A DNA stretch of 64,000 bases, from assembly GCF_025698545.1 (NCBI RefSeq), contig NC_068569.1, positions 22,692,001 to 22,756,000 on the forward strand, written 5' to 3'. Below are positions 23,689 to 41,193 of the stretch, in pieces. This stretch comes from Gossypium raimondii. Taxonomy: Eukaryota; Streptophyta; Magnoliopsida; Malvales; Malvaceae. How positions within the stretch are numbered: the stretch's first letter is position 1; each line of letters opens with the position of its first letter. A model generated the notes under the pieces. That model was not told where the DNA came from. It saw nothing but the letters and a program-made list of their open reading frames with translations, and ran no database searches. The translations under genes and the position numbers were made by a program.

Positions 23689-25428
23689 TGTGGCCTTCTT
23701 GATAGCAGAATTACCAGAAGATGAAGAAAAAGAAAATGATTGAGAGAAAATTCAAATGTTGCAATTTGAAAAGGGACTTCAACGGTCTGATTTCTAGTGT
23801 ATTTCAAACAAAAAGGATAGGGGGTAATACTAACGTACGCACCTGGCGTACTAATACCTTTTCGCTTTTTGGGCTCTCACTTGGGTTCTGAACTGAAACG
23901 CTTAGCCCATCATAAACACTCGATTTAATTAGAAAAATAAATAAATCACATTTAGTGTAATACATTTAATTAGAAAATTTCAAAAACCAAAAAAGTTATT
24001 TCATCCATCAAAATCAATGTTTTCAAAACTAGACCAGGAACCAATAGGGGTGTTGGGCCAGATATAAGGGTTGAACCGACTGACTTGTAAATTGATACAT
24101 ACCAATTGAACCAAGCTAAAAAAATCAGTTGAACTGAATTTCTATCTATTTTCTTAAATATTTTTATTTTTATGAATTTTAATAATTTATTTGATTGAAT
24201 CAAATGAATTGATCAAATCAGGAACTGGTTACATGACCGGCTTAACCTTTAATCTAGTTCTAAAGAAAGAAAATAAAAAAGAATATATATATATATATAT
24301 ATATATAAAAGAGAAATAATACTTTTTGTGTTTTTTTTTATCACATGTCAAATTTTAATTGGTTGTTTTTCAAATAGACTTAATAGCTTAACTAACGTTT
24401 GGACTAACAGAGGCACCAACTTAGAAAAAAAAAAGTTTAGGTACCACTTGTGACCTGAAAAATATTTAGGTACAAAAATGAGAAAAAGAAAGGACATATT
24501 TTAGGTACCAATTTGTAGGTTAAGCCTCTTTCAAAATAGACTTAACAGTTTGACTAACGAATATACTAATTTGGAATTAGGTATCACTCATGACTAAAAA
24601 AACAAGTTAGATACCAAGACGAGAAAAAATATATAATTTAAGTACAAATTTGTAGGTTAAGCCTTTTTTATAATCATGCAACACCTCTCTAATGTTACTA
24701 TAAATGTGAAAACAACATGAGTCCAAATTTAACAAAATTAGAAAGATTAAGCCAAATGAGTTTTAGCTCGGTTGATATCAACATTATTGTTAGTATAGGA
24801 GGACGTGAGTTTCGAGTGCATTAAAGCGTGTTTATCTTTTTATTTAAGGATTGAGAATGAACTATGAATAGTTCTAGATGTTGTATAATAATAATAATAA
24901 GAGGTTAAAATATCCTTCAATTCTAAAACTCGCTAGCTAAAAATTATATTGTAATGAACCGAAATTTATTAAAAGAATATTAACTGTATTAATAATTGAA
25001 GTTGAATTTTCAAATCCAAAAATTAAGAAAACTAATATTATTTTAAATAAAAGGAAGAGAATGTATTTTTGTATTGCAATAATTGATATTTGTATTGCAC
25101 ATTAATTAGGCATTGGCTGCTAAGAAAGCAAAGTAGGGGAGGGCCCTGAAACTGATATAGTAGAGAGTGGGGGGTCCTTTGATCCGTTGGGTATAAGATA
25201 GTTAAAGAGTCCCTCTCTTCCGCCATGAAACAGGCGAAGCGAAGCCCATATGAACAGATATTCCAGTGAAGTGGACGCGAAGCAACGAACCTCCCCCTTC
25301 CCTTCCCTTCCCACCAATATTATTATAATTGCTTTTGCTCTCCTCTCTCTAAATATTTAACTAACAACACCCTTCACTGCTTCCCTAACTTTCCATCTTC
25401 CTTTGTCTGCCAAAACTAGTTCAGCAGC
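23689..25428. other. Intergenic spacer between divergent genes
   Basis: It holds the 5' flanks of the minus-strand coiled-coil gene and the plus-strand WEB-like gene. The middle has an (AT)12 run at 24283-24307 and a direct repeat listed separately. 25090-25428 is GC-richer with CCTTCCCTTCCC and CTCTCTCTAAATATTT, consistent with promoter and leader of the WEB-like gene. No additional gene is supported. Confidence 0.65.
24370..24668. repeat. Diverged direct repeat of ~140-160 bp
   Basis: Copy 1 (24370-24528) and copy 2 (24531-24668) both begin TCAAA(A)TAGACTTAA-AG-TT-ACTAACG, have a middle like AGGTA(C/T)CACT-(G/A)TGAC, and end AATTTGTAGGTTAAGCCT. The end motif resembles the terminus of MULE-type MITEs such as the one at 45396, which begins GGCTTAATGATAAATTTGG. 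It may be a decayed tandem MITE fragment. Confidence 0.7.
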
Positions 25429-26515
25429 ATGGACCGTGAAGGGGGAGTTGTGATGATGAATAGGGCAGAAATCGATACCAGGGCACCATTTAGGTCTGTC
25501 AAAGAAGCCGTTGCCTTGTTCGGTCATAAAGTTTTGTCTGGCCAGCTTTATCCCATCAAGCTCAAGGAGGAGGAGGTAACCTCCTTCTCATTTGCCCATG
25601 CTTCAGTTCACTACTTTGATTTATTAATGGTTCCCAAATCCCTGAATACTATTGTGTTTTGCCCTTCTTCATATTAAAAATATGGATGTTAGTGTATTAT
25701 GAAATATTTCTTGATCAAAAAGCTTTACTGTGGTGTTTAAACTCCAGGTAATTTCTTTATCTGATGCTTGCTTGTCGCTGAGTGTAAGTGTTATCGGTGT
25801 AATAGTAGAGAGAATATAAATATAATAATTATCAGGGGGCTTAATTTAGCTTTTTTTAAGGAATCATTCTCTTACTCTTGATGAAGATATCTCCATTAAA
25901 AGTTTAAACATGGAGGATTATCTATCAAGCAAGCAAGCATATCTGTTACAGTACTTCCCTGAAAATATCCATATATAGTCTTCTAAATTCATCAACTGAA
26001 TTAATAATCAGGAAATGTTAGTTTACCAAGTTCATTTACGACAGATGAATGGGCGTGAAGGCAGTGAAAATGGTTGTTCAAGGCTTGGAACTGTTACAGC
26101 TGAACTGGAAGAGACAAAATACAACCTTGAAAAGGCCAGAGAAGAGAGTTTGATGATGGCGAATTGCCTGTGTGCTCTTAAAGAAGAGCTCGAAAGAACA
26201 AAGACCGAACTGCAGCAAATGAAGGAACGAGAAACCGAGAAACTGATGATGGAGTTCGAGATGGAAGATGTCAAGATTGTTCCAGGCTCCGCAAGATATG
26301 AAGTCAATGAAACACGCACGTTTAACGAAGAAGGTACCACCGAGTTTCAGCAGAAGAGATACGTGACCTTTTCAAATCAACCTTGTTTGACTCAAGTTGT
26401 TGGTCCACAAGGTGTGGAGAAACTTGAAAGGCACCCTTCATTGCGCAAGAAGAAGAAGAAGCCATTGATCCCTCTGATTGGAGGGTTATTTTCCAAGAGA
26501 AAAGGGAGTCAATAA
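25429..26515 (+). CDS. Short WEB family protein (DUF827-like), 205 residues
   Basis: Two exons, 25429-25575 and 26045-26515, join phase 0 across a GT-AG intron (618 bp with stop). The N-terminus has the family signature AEIDTRAPFRSVKEAVALFG followed by KVLSGQLY. Exon 2 gives SRLGTVTAELEETKYNLEKA and a long coiled coil to about residue 125, and the C-terminus ends in a basic, leucine-containing tail, RKKKKKPLIPLIGGLFSKRK. WEB proteins (related to WEAK CHLOROPLAST MOVEMENT UNDER BLUE LIGHT 1) are cytosolic coiled-coil proteins; the best known help chloroplast photorelocation, while short members like this one are mostly uncharacterised. I start exon 2 at the AG before ATGAATGGGCG because this keeps the frame; an earlier in-frame ATG at 26015 lies in the intron. 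Confidence 0.9.
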
Positions 26516-27037
26516 GTTCATAGTGCCAACATAAATAATACCTTATAAGATTTTACTTTTTGTAAGGTTTCATATTTCTCTTGTATGTACACGCCTAGCA
26601 AGTTTAATGTATAAGAAGGGTGTAGATGTTTTATGCGAGAGTTATATAAGAAAAGATCACATAAATCACTTCATTTTCTACCTTAAAGAATAATCCAAAA
26701 CTTAGCTTAATTGATTCATTATATTCAGGTGGCTTAAAGTTCGAACTTCGAACCATTGAAGCATCAGAAGCGTCGAGAAACCTGAAAGAAATCAAAACCA
26801 ACAAAAACATACCTCATGTGAAGTGTACAAAAGAAGAACAAAGTAACATTCCAAGTTTCCCAATGTCTCTTTCTATGGTAGATTCGTAACCCACGAAGGA
26901 AGAGACTAATCGAATATATATTCATTCCAAAAAGCTGCTATGCATTAATAAAATAAACTTCCAAACGAAAAAAACAAGGAAAATATAACGAAGAAGATCA
27001 GCAGCAGCAGCAGCAGCCAAAATTAAAAATATGATGA
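26516..27037. other. Convergent 3' flanks
   Basis: This lies between the 3' end of the plus-strand WEB-like gene and the 3' end of the minus-strand small gene. It holds the likely 3' UTRs and a (CAG)n run at 26999-27018 that reads CTG/TGC in the small gene's 3' UTR. No further gene. Confidence 0.7.
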
Positions 27038-27301
27038 TTAAACCAAAACATCAGACTTTCGACCATCATAAATCCCTTCTTGCGATGACTTGTTGAAGAA
27101 CTCAATGCAGTCAGCAATGGCCTCAGTGTAATGGGAGTGAGAAGAGTAATAAGAGCTGCATGAAGTCTTGGGTGGATCGAACCTGTCGCAGCAGTTATTT
27201 TGCTTGGCAGCCATAGTTGAGGTGCTAGAAGGTCCACCACAAGGAAGGGAAGAAAATAAGAGCCGCATAAGAAACTTGCGGAAACGGTGAAAGAGTTTCA
27301 T
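27038..27301 (-). CDS. Small conserved plant protein, 87 residues
   Basis: A single uninterrupted frame runs from ATG at 27301. The N-terminus is basic and amphipathic/hydrophobic (MKLFHRFRKFLMRLLFSSL), the middle is Ser/Cys-rich, and the C-terminal half has a motif I recall from similar small proteins in other dicots: DPPKTSCSSYYSSHSHYTEA then IADCIEFFNKSSQEG. The basic N-terminal helix recalls small membrane-associated plant proteins such as DVL/ROT4, but the DVL domain itself is absent. Intronless, with no lesion. Function unknown; the call as a gene rests on composition and recalled conservation of the C-terminal motif. Confidence 0.75.
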   Translation of the reverse strand: MKLFHRFRKFLMRLLFSSLPCGGPSSTSTMAAKQNNCCDRFDPPKTSCSSYYSSHSHYTEAIADCIEFFNKSSQEGIYDGRKSDVLV

Positions 27302-28960
27302 TGTAGATCAGAGAAAGAACTGGCTAGAAGGGTATGGTGTTTATTGTAGGGTTTCACTGCTTCATCGATCTTTCATCTGAGGCAACATTGTGTGAATTTG
27401 TAGTCTCTCTCTCTCGGAGGTTTTGGCTTTGCCACTTTCCAGATACCCTCGGGCTATCATGTGTGTGATTCATTGTGAAGACATTAAAAAAAGTTCGAGG
27501 TTATGAAAAGGGTGTGTTTATCCATGTGCCCAAATCATTTGTATCTGTGCGCTTCACTTCACTTGTGTTCTCCTATGTAGTTTTGTTTATTCTAATTTTA
27601 ACTGTGAATAAATATGGATATGTATATTGCTTGTTTACTATGAATGATCTGAAGTAAGCAAATCCATGGATGAATGTACATGGAAAGTTTTAAAAGGCAA
27701 GGTGAATGATGAACAGTGACCCTCATTTGTCCCATAAAAGAACCCTTAAAAAGTGTCTTTAACCCAAGACTTGAACATTTGTGGGGCCCATATACTCATA
27801 CACTTTCACTGTGTTGATATCAAAATCCGCCATTAAAATTTTAAAAGCTAAAAAGAATGGTGAAATAAAGTGAAGGCGCTGGAGCCGGGTATGGGTAGTA
27901 TGTTTATTCATGTTCTTTGGCGGCCTTATTAACAAAGCTATGATCATTCATTGATTAGGTAAGTTTGTCTAATGCAGAACAAGTACTATGTTTTTAGGCA
28001 TTCCAAAGGCAAGGAATTTGTGGTCCTAACAAGCTAAAATTCATAGTTTTTATCCTCCGTACATGGACCAATCCCAAAAGCAAGTCAAAGAAACGAACAG
28101 TAGGGAAAGCAAAACAAATTATCTGAAAAAGTGGGGGGGGGGAGAAAAAAGAAAAATTGGAAAGAGTGAGCGATGATGAGAGTTGAGATGAAATCATTAA
28201 GAGTGGAGGGTTTAGATAATGATTCGGTTAAGACAGACATACGTACATGATTGTGTCCTCGTACTTGCATCTTTAAACTAATTAACACAAAAAGGAACAA
28301 TCATGAGCTTTTACCACATTTCCTGTTAAGTTTCATTAACAAGATAATAACATTACTTGCTTTCTTTTCTTAAATGATGTGGTTTGGATCTCTGCCCATT
28401 AAATCGGGTTTAATTATTTAAAACATAAATCCAGCCATTTTGATCATTTTATACTACTCAACACGTTTGAATAAGCTCACCACAAAAATCAAGCCGCATA
28501 ATTTACTAAAAAAATAACAATTTTACCCTCTAACGAGATGAAAAGTGACCACATGCATCAGGTTCAACCATTTCCAACAATCAAAGCAATTTAGATTGCA
28601 ACGTTCATGTTCAACAGTTCCTTATAACAGAAAAAATAATGCTTGATATACAAGACATTATTGTTTTTTTCAAGTCATTAATTGGTAAAATGTCAATTCA
28701 AAAGTTGATAGGTGATCAGAAAAAAAAAAACAAGACTACTTTACGGCCACCTTCAAAATATGTAATATAATAGAAGACAGAAAAGAGGGGGGAGAAGCGA
28801 CCATCTTATGCAATAAGACTAACGCAAACAAATCAAGAAAATAAACCCACGTTACATAATGCCTAACAACGAAGGACTTATCTTTCACCCGCAAGGAAAC
28901 CCCTAGCCACTCGAACAAGTAGTATACAACAATTCAAACATCAAATGAGTTAGAGGAGCT
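27302..28960. other. Intergenic spacer, 5' flank of small gene to 3' flank of XRN3-like gene
   Basis: 27302-27480 includes CTCTCTCTCTCGG and is the likely leader/promoter of the small minus-strand gene. The rest has poly-G/A tracts near 28130-28150 and generic AT-rich sequence. The last few hundred bases are the likely 3' UTR of the exoribonuclease gene. No other gene seen. Confidence 0.65.
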
Positions 28961-36178
<7,218 letters not shown>

Positions 36179-36498
36179 TTCCAATCGCTTGCAATTCCAA
36201 CCGCTCGCGGATCTCTAATAAAATCGAACACCAATGAGGAAACCCTAACCCCTAAATTCGAGAAAAATGCGGAAGAAGAAAACAATTTGGATAGCTTCGA
36301 TTTTTCTTTATAGCTTCTGCTAGTGTATGTTTCGCAAACAGTCGGGTTTAGGGCACAAAAATAATGTGAATGGACAGTTATACCCTTATTGATTTGGCAG
36401 TCTGCTAGTCAGAATAGTTACAGGTCTTTGTGCACACACGTATGGGTAAGGTAAGTTTGGAATTTTGCTAATGGTATCATTTATATCCATTTAAATTG
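36179..36498 (-). promoter_or_regulatory. Remaining proximal promoter and 5' UTR of the XRN3-like gene
   Basis: Only about 311 bp separate the XRN3 start codon from the target duplication of the MULE. On the plus strand 36238-36252 reads AAACCCTAACCCCTA, a telo-box-like sequence just upstream of the gene; telo boxes are usual in promoters of housekeeping and RNA-metabolism genes in plants. No TATA box is obvious. Confidence 0.55.
36490..36498. repeat. MULE target-site duplication, left copy (TTTAAATTG)
   Basis: TTTAAATTG at 36490-36498 directly abuts the left inverted repeat and is matched base for base by 43792-43800. Nine bases is the standard Mutator-superfamily target duplication. Confidence 0.97.
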
Positions 36499-36617
36499 GG
36501 ACAATTTACCAATAAAAGCCCTTTTTTTTAAAAAATTACTGAAATGGGCCCATTATTTAATTATTTACCGGAATGGTCCTTTTTTCCGCGAAATCGCGTC
36601 CACGTCAGCGCGAGTTG
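36499..36617 (+). repeat. MULE left terminal inverted repeat
   Basis: This pairs with the complement of 43674-43791 with only scattered differences and small indels in the A/T tract. It is rich in ACGT-containing and CGCGATTTC-type motifs near its inner end (ACGTCAGCGCGA). Confidence 0.93.
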
Positions 36618-36750
36618 TTGACATGGACGCGATTTCCTGGCGCGTACCCTGACATCGTGCTGACGTGGACGCGATTTCGCGATTTTTCCCACGTTAGGTT
36701 TTTTTGGCTTTTAGGATTTAGGGTTCAGGCTTTTAAGGGTTTTTAGGTCC

Positions 36751-37152
36751 TGGAAGAAATAATTTCGAGTTGACGTTTCTAATAAAATAGTATAAAATCG
36801 CTTCTAGCAGAATGCTATTTGAGAATAATTTGTGAAATCGCGCCCTCGTGGACGCGCTTTTGCTACAGTAGGTCACGGAAGAAATAATTATTTTTTTGAC
36901 ATTTCTGAGCAAATAGTATAAAATAGCTTCTAGGAGGATCCTATTTGAGAAGAATTTGTGCAATCGCGACCTCGTCAGCGTGCTTTTGCTATAGTAGGTC
37001 ATGTAAGAAATATTTTTTTTTTGACGTTTCTGTAGAAATATTTTTTTTTGACGTTTCTGAGCAAATAATATAAAATCGCTTCTAGCAGGATGCTATTTGA
37101 GAAGAATTTGTGAAATCGCACCCTCGTGGACGCGCTTTTGCTACAGTAGCAT
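36751..37152. repeat. Three ~130-150-bp tandem repeats upstream of the MULE transposase
   Basis: Units at about 36751-36875, 36876-37003 and 37004-37152 share GAAATAATTT/ATT, TTGACGTTTCTGAGCAAATA, a TATAAAATCGCTTCTAGCAG core, GCTATTTGAGAAGAATTTGT and end CGCGCTTTTGCTACAGTAGG-like. The third has an extra internal duplication of the TTTTTTTTGACGTTTCTG block. Each includes a TATAAAATCGCTTC core. Confidence 0.93.
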
Positions 37153-37166
37153 GTTTGGGCTGAGGC

Positions 37167-37173
37167 TATAAAT
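37167..37173 (+). promoter_or_regulatory. TATA box of the MULE transposase gene
   Basis: GGCTATAAATTAGG lies 80 bp upstream of the transposase start codon and just after the tandem-repeat block, a normal distance for a short leader. Confidence 0.6.
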
Positions 37174-37251
37174 TAGGTAGAAAATGTTCTCAGAATGCAT
37201 AAGTCACAGCAGAAACAATTTAGAGAGGTTAAGAAGGTTAGAGTTTCAAAT

Positions 37252-40128
37252 ATGAGTAAACGTATTAGTGCTGTTATTTACTACGATGGGGAGGTTTGCC
37301 ACACCGAGAATGGTGTTATTTTTTTTGTCGGAGAATACGGTGCGACTGGTTTTTAACCAGAACATAGATTTGACAGAACTTCGTAAAAGGATTAGGCGTA
37401 AAATTTTTGGAACGACGCCAATGAAAGTTCTGTCTATCACGTATCGATTTTGTTCGTCTGTTGATCCGGTGACATATGACTCGTTCGACATAAAAGGTGC
37501 TCGTAGCTTAGAGGTAATGGTGCAGGCTCATCTTGCTAGTGGAGCATCTTATATTGAGTTATATGTACAATTTACATCGCCAACTGATGTACCAGCGACC
37601 GGTGTTCGAGATGTATACACCACCCCTGGCCGACACTCAGTCAGCGGGTTACAAAATACGGAATAGCCCATGTTTGGTAGCAGTGTCGAATGCACATCCC
37701 CTGCAAGACACTCTGTCAGTGGATGGGACATGTACGTCGGTGGCTCGATGTTTGATGCTGGAAATACGTACTAGGGAGCGACATCAAGTTCTAGTGGGTG
37801 GCAATCTACGTCCAATTGGGGACGTTATCAAATGCCCAGAAGAAGGGATGATGTACTCCCTACGACGTCAACCGGTGAGGGGACTTCGTACACTGCAGAT
37901 GATTGTGGGTTAGAATATGACTCCAATGTGGATCCACCTCGAGAGCTCGGGCCGGATAGTGCAGAAGTTGGCTTATTTTCTGAACCGGAGTCTATTCCAA
38001 CAGAAGCTGAAGATGCTGAAAGGAGTTTAGATGAGGAAGAAAATCCACGATTCAGAGCATACTCACTTCTAGCCCACATGCATAATGTCGATCTGTCTGC
38101 AGATGATGCGTTAGAGTTTCCAGATCTACCACACTGGTTGCGTGATCGTACAAGTTCGGGGGTAGCTTTCAGTAAACTTGAAGTTGGTAATCAGTTTACC
38201 AACAAGGATAGTTTTATTGGTGCTTTGAAACAACATAGCATCAAAAACGGCGTTAACACCACGTCGTTAAATCAAAATCTGATAAGTTTGAGGCGAAGTG
38301 TGCGGTGCAAGACGGCACATGTTCATGGAAAATTTACGCCTCGTTAAGTAAAAGGACAGGGTTGTGGGAGATAAAAAAGTACAAAGGTCCACATACATGT
38401 GCTGCAGGTACAGTATTGACTGTATCTGAATAATACTTTTATTATGCAATGTTGCATTATTTAATGTACTCCCTTTGTAGGTGTTTCACAATATCACCCC
38501 AAAATGGATTCAGCTATGTTAGCTAGCTTGATACTGCCCACGATAAAAGCATATCCTAGGACTTCAGTGCCGGTGTTAATTGCCAATATCCGTAGCCAAA
38601 TGGGGTACACGTCCTCTTACCGCAAGGCTTGGATAGCTAAGCAAAAGGTGTTGGAGAAGATGCATAGTGGGTGGGACGCCTCATATAATAAAATATGGCA
38701 GTGGTGTCAAGTGCTAGAGAGATACGTCCCCGGTGCCATCACAGACCTTGAAACGGAACATGCGTACTACAACGGCCGATTGCTACATGGATGCCAAGTG
38801 TTCAAACGCCTGTTTTGGACCTTTAAGTAATGCCGAGGCGTGTTTCCATACTGCAAGTCGTTGGTATAAATTGACGGTACCTTCATGTTCGGTAGGTATA
38901 CTCATCAGCTATTGCTTGCAGTGGCACAGGATGGCGGTGAGAGAATTCTTCCAATTGCATTTGCAATAACACCGGGGGAGTCGTCTGATGACTGGGATTT
39001 CTTTCTCTCTAGGTTAAGGAGGCATGTGTGCCCCCAACCTGATATCTGTGTTATTTCAGATCGGCTCACCGGTATACTAGCTGCATTTGATTGAGAGGGA
39101 AGCTTATAGCAGCGCACACACCATAGATATTGCCTAAGACACGTTGCTTCGAACTACTACAGGCAATATCCATCTAAGAGCGAACGACGACAAGTGACCA
39201 ACATGAGTATTTAGTCTATATATGTGTTATTTTGTTTGTCAATTTGAATTAGTTTTATTGGTAGAAGTGGTATAAATTATTCGCTATGATCTTATATTGG
39301 CAGGGTATGAAATAAATAAAGATCGTTTTCACGAGATGTTGGCAATTTTACGATCTCAAAACGGAGAAGGGGCGGACTACCTTTGTAACATACGTTTCGA
39401 ACAGTGGGTACAAGCATACGACGGTGGCCTACGATATGGCCATATGACGTCGAACCTGGCAGAATGCATAAATTCTGTTCTTAAAGGAACGCGCCATCTA
39501 CCGATAACATCAGTTGTGCGAGAGACATATTTTCGTTTGGCAGCGCTATTTCCAAAGCGAGCAGCAAGTTATGCAGGCCAGATTCAGGGAGGCCATGTAT
39601 GGTGCAGTAAGGTAGTTCAAGAAATTAACAAGGCCAAGGTAAGGGAAAACCCTATGCACACAGTGTGTCATGATCGAGACAATTTATGGTTTCGCGTGAC
39701 AGAGTTTGACAGACCGCACCAAGGTGTTGTTGGCGGGCAATATCATGTACACTTGGGAAATAGGACTTGTGATTGTGGGATGTTTGATGCACTTCGTTAT
39801 CCATAAACTCATGTTATTGCGGCTTGTCAGAAACTCTGTCTGGATCCGATGAGTTATGTGGACGAACTGTACAAATTAGAAAACATGTACAACGTATGGA
39901 GACACGTTTTCCCACCGGTCCCAGATGAACGTAAGTGGCCGCCCGTATCTCTTGCTCTTTTAAGTCATTACGGATAGAGAATTACGTCGCAAACTAAAGG
40001 GTCGACCTTGCTCGACTAGAATACGTAACAATATGGATATCCGAGAAATAGCTAGTCAAACGAAGTTGTGCGGATGGTGTAGGAATCCAGGCCATACAAG
40101 TCGATCATGCCCCAATCACAATAGTTGA
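37252..40128 (+). pseudogene. MULE (MuDR-type) transposase, frameshifted
   Basis: The start ATG at 37252 gives MSKRISAVIYYDGEVCHTEN, an N-terminal domain that precedes the catalytic part in this MULE group. The frame breaks near 37310 and resumes as SENTVRLVFNQNIDLTELRK. A later frame (37832-38347) holds the acidic linker and the start of a MuDR N-terminal domain (FTNKDSFIGALKQHS). An intron fits at 38408-38480. The catalytic core keeps DGTFMFGRYTH near 38875, CVISDR near 39055 and NLAECINSVLKG near 39460, so the DDE acids are present although in different frames. The SWIM zinc finger reads CDCGMFDALRYP then a stop where Cys/Ala is expected, followed by THVIAAC. A C-terminal zinc knuckle (CGWCRNPGHTSRSC) ends at the TGA at 40126-40128. 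A second intron fits at 39205-39302. At least three frameshifts/stops make it non-functional. Confidence 0.93.
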
Positions 40129-40189
40129 ATGTAATTGTAAAAAAATTAAGTTTGTGAAATTATTAATTGATAAATTGTATTAAGTCAAA

Positions 40190-40410
40190 AAATTGTATTA
40201 ATGGTTAGTAAAATTATCAAATTATATAAAATTATTAATTGTTAGTACCAGTCAAAACATTTTTTCAAATCTAACATTATGTGAATGTAAAATTATTAAG
40301 TCAAAAATTGTATTAATGGTTAGTAAAATTATCAAATTATGTAAAATTATTATTTGTTAGTATCACCAAAACATTTTTCCAAATCTAACATTACGTGAAT
40401 GTAACATTGT
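40190..40410. repeat. 115-bp direct repeat inside the MULE
   Basis: TTAAGTCAAAAA(A)TTGTATTAATGG through ATCTAACATTA(T/C)GTGAATGTAA is present twice with a 115-bp period (compare ATGGTTAGTAAAATTATCAA at 40201 and 40316). It lies just downstream of the transposase stop. Confidence 0.92.
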
Positions 40411-40414
40411 TAAC

Positions 40415-40985
40415 TTAGTTTAGGTTTTTAATTAAATTAGGTTAAGGTTAGGGTTTTTAAGTTAAGGGTTTAGGGTTTTAATTAAACTAGGTTAGGGTTA
40501 GGGTTTTTAATTAAATTAGGTTAGGGTTTTAATTAAATTAGGTTAAGGTTAAGGTTAGGGTTTTTAAGTTAAGGGTTTAGGTTTTTAATTAAATTAGGTT
40601 AGGGTTAGGGTTTTAATTAAATTAGGTTAGAGTTTTTAATTAAATTAGGTTAGGTTTTTAATTAAATTAGGTTAGGGTTTTTAATTAAATTAGGTTAGAG
40701 TTAGGGTTTTAATTAATTTAGGTTAGGGGTTAGGGTTAGGGATTTTAATTAAATTAGGTTAGGGTTAGGGTTTTAAATTAATTTAGGTTAGGGTTAGGGT
40801 TTTTAATTAATTTAGGTTAGGGATAGGGTTTTTAATTAAATTAGGTTAGGGTTAGGGTTTTAATTAATTTAGGTTAGGGCTTAGGGTTTTAATTAAATTA
40901 GGTTAGGTTTTTAATTAAATTAGGTTAGGTTAGGTTTTAATTAATTTAGGTTAGGGTTTAGGGTTAAATTAGGTTAGGGTTTTTA
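40415..40985 (+). repeat. Telomere-like TTAGGG-rich minisatellite
   Basis: A degenerate tandem array whose unit is approximately (TTAGGG)1-3 followed by TTTTTAATTAAATTAGG, about 20-35 bp per unit, covers some 570 bp. Variants insert GGGTTTAGGG (the plant telomere heptamer TTTAGGG) or lose one TTAGGG. It sits between the 3' ends of the transposase and PMD genes. It is neither a real telomere nor a simple microsatellite, because an AATTAAATTA spacer separates the G-rich parts. Confidence 0.95.
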
Positions 40986-41193
40986 TTACATAAAATAAAC
41001 TTCTATTTTATTACATCAAATAATATCAAAATATCTCGAAATTTTTTATTTTATTACATCAAATAAATTTCTATTTTATTACATCAAATAAACTTCTATT
41101 TTATTATATCAAATAATATCAAAATAACTCAAAAAATTTATATTTTTTACATAAAATAATATCAAAATATTCAAAATATTTGTACAAATAAAT

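Noticed and set aside
40415-40985. Chromosome end or interstitial telomere fusion
   Set aside because: The array is degenerate, has an AT spacer in each unit, and lies inside a MULE with intact boundaries.
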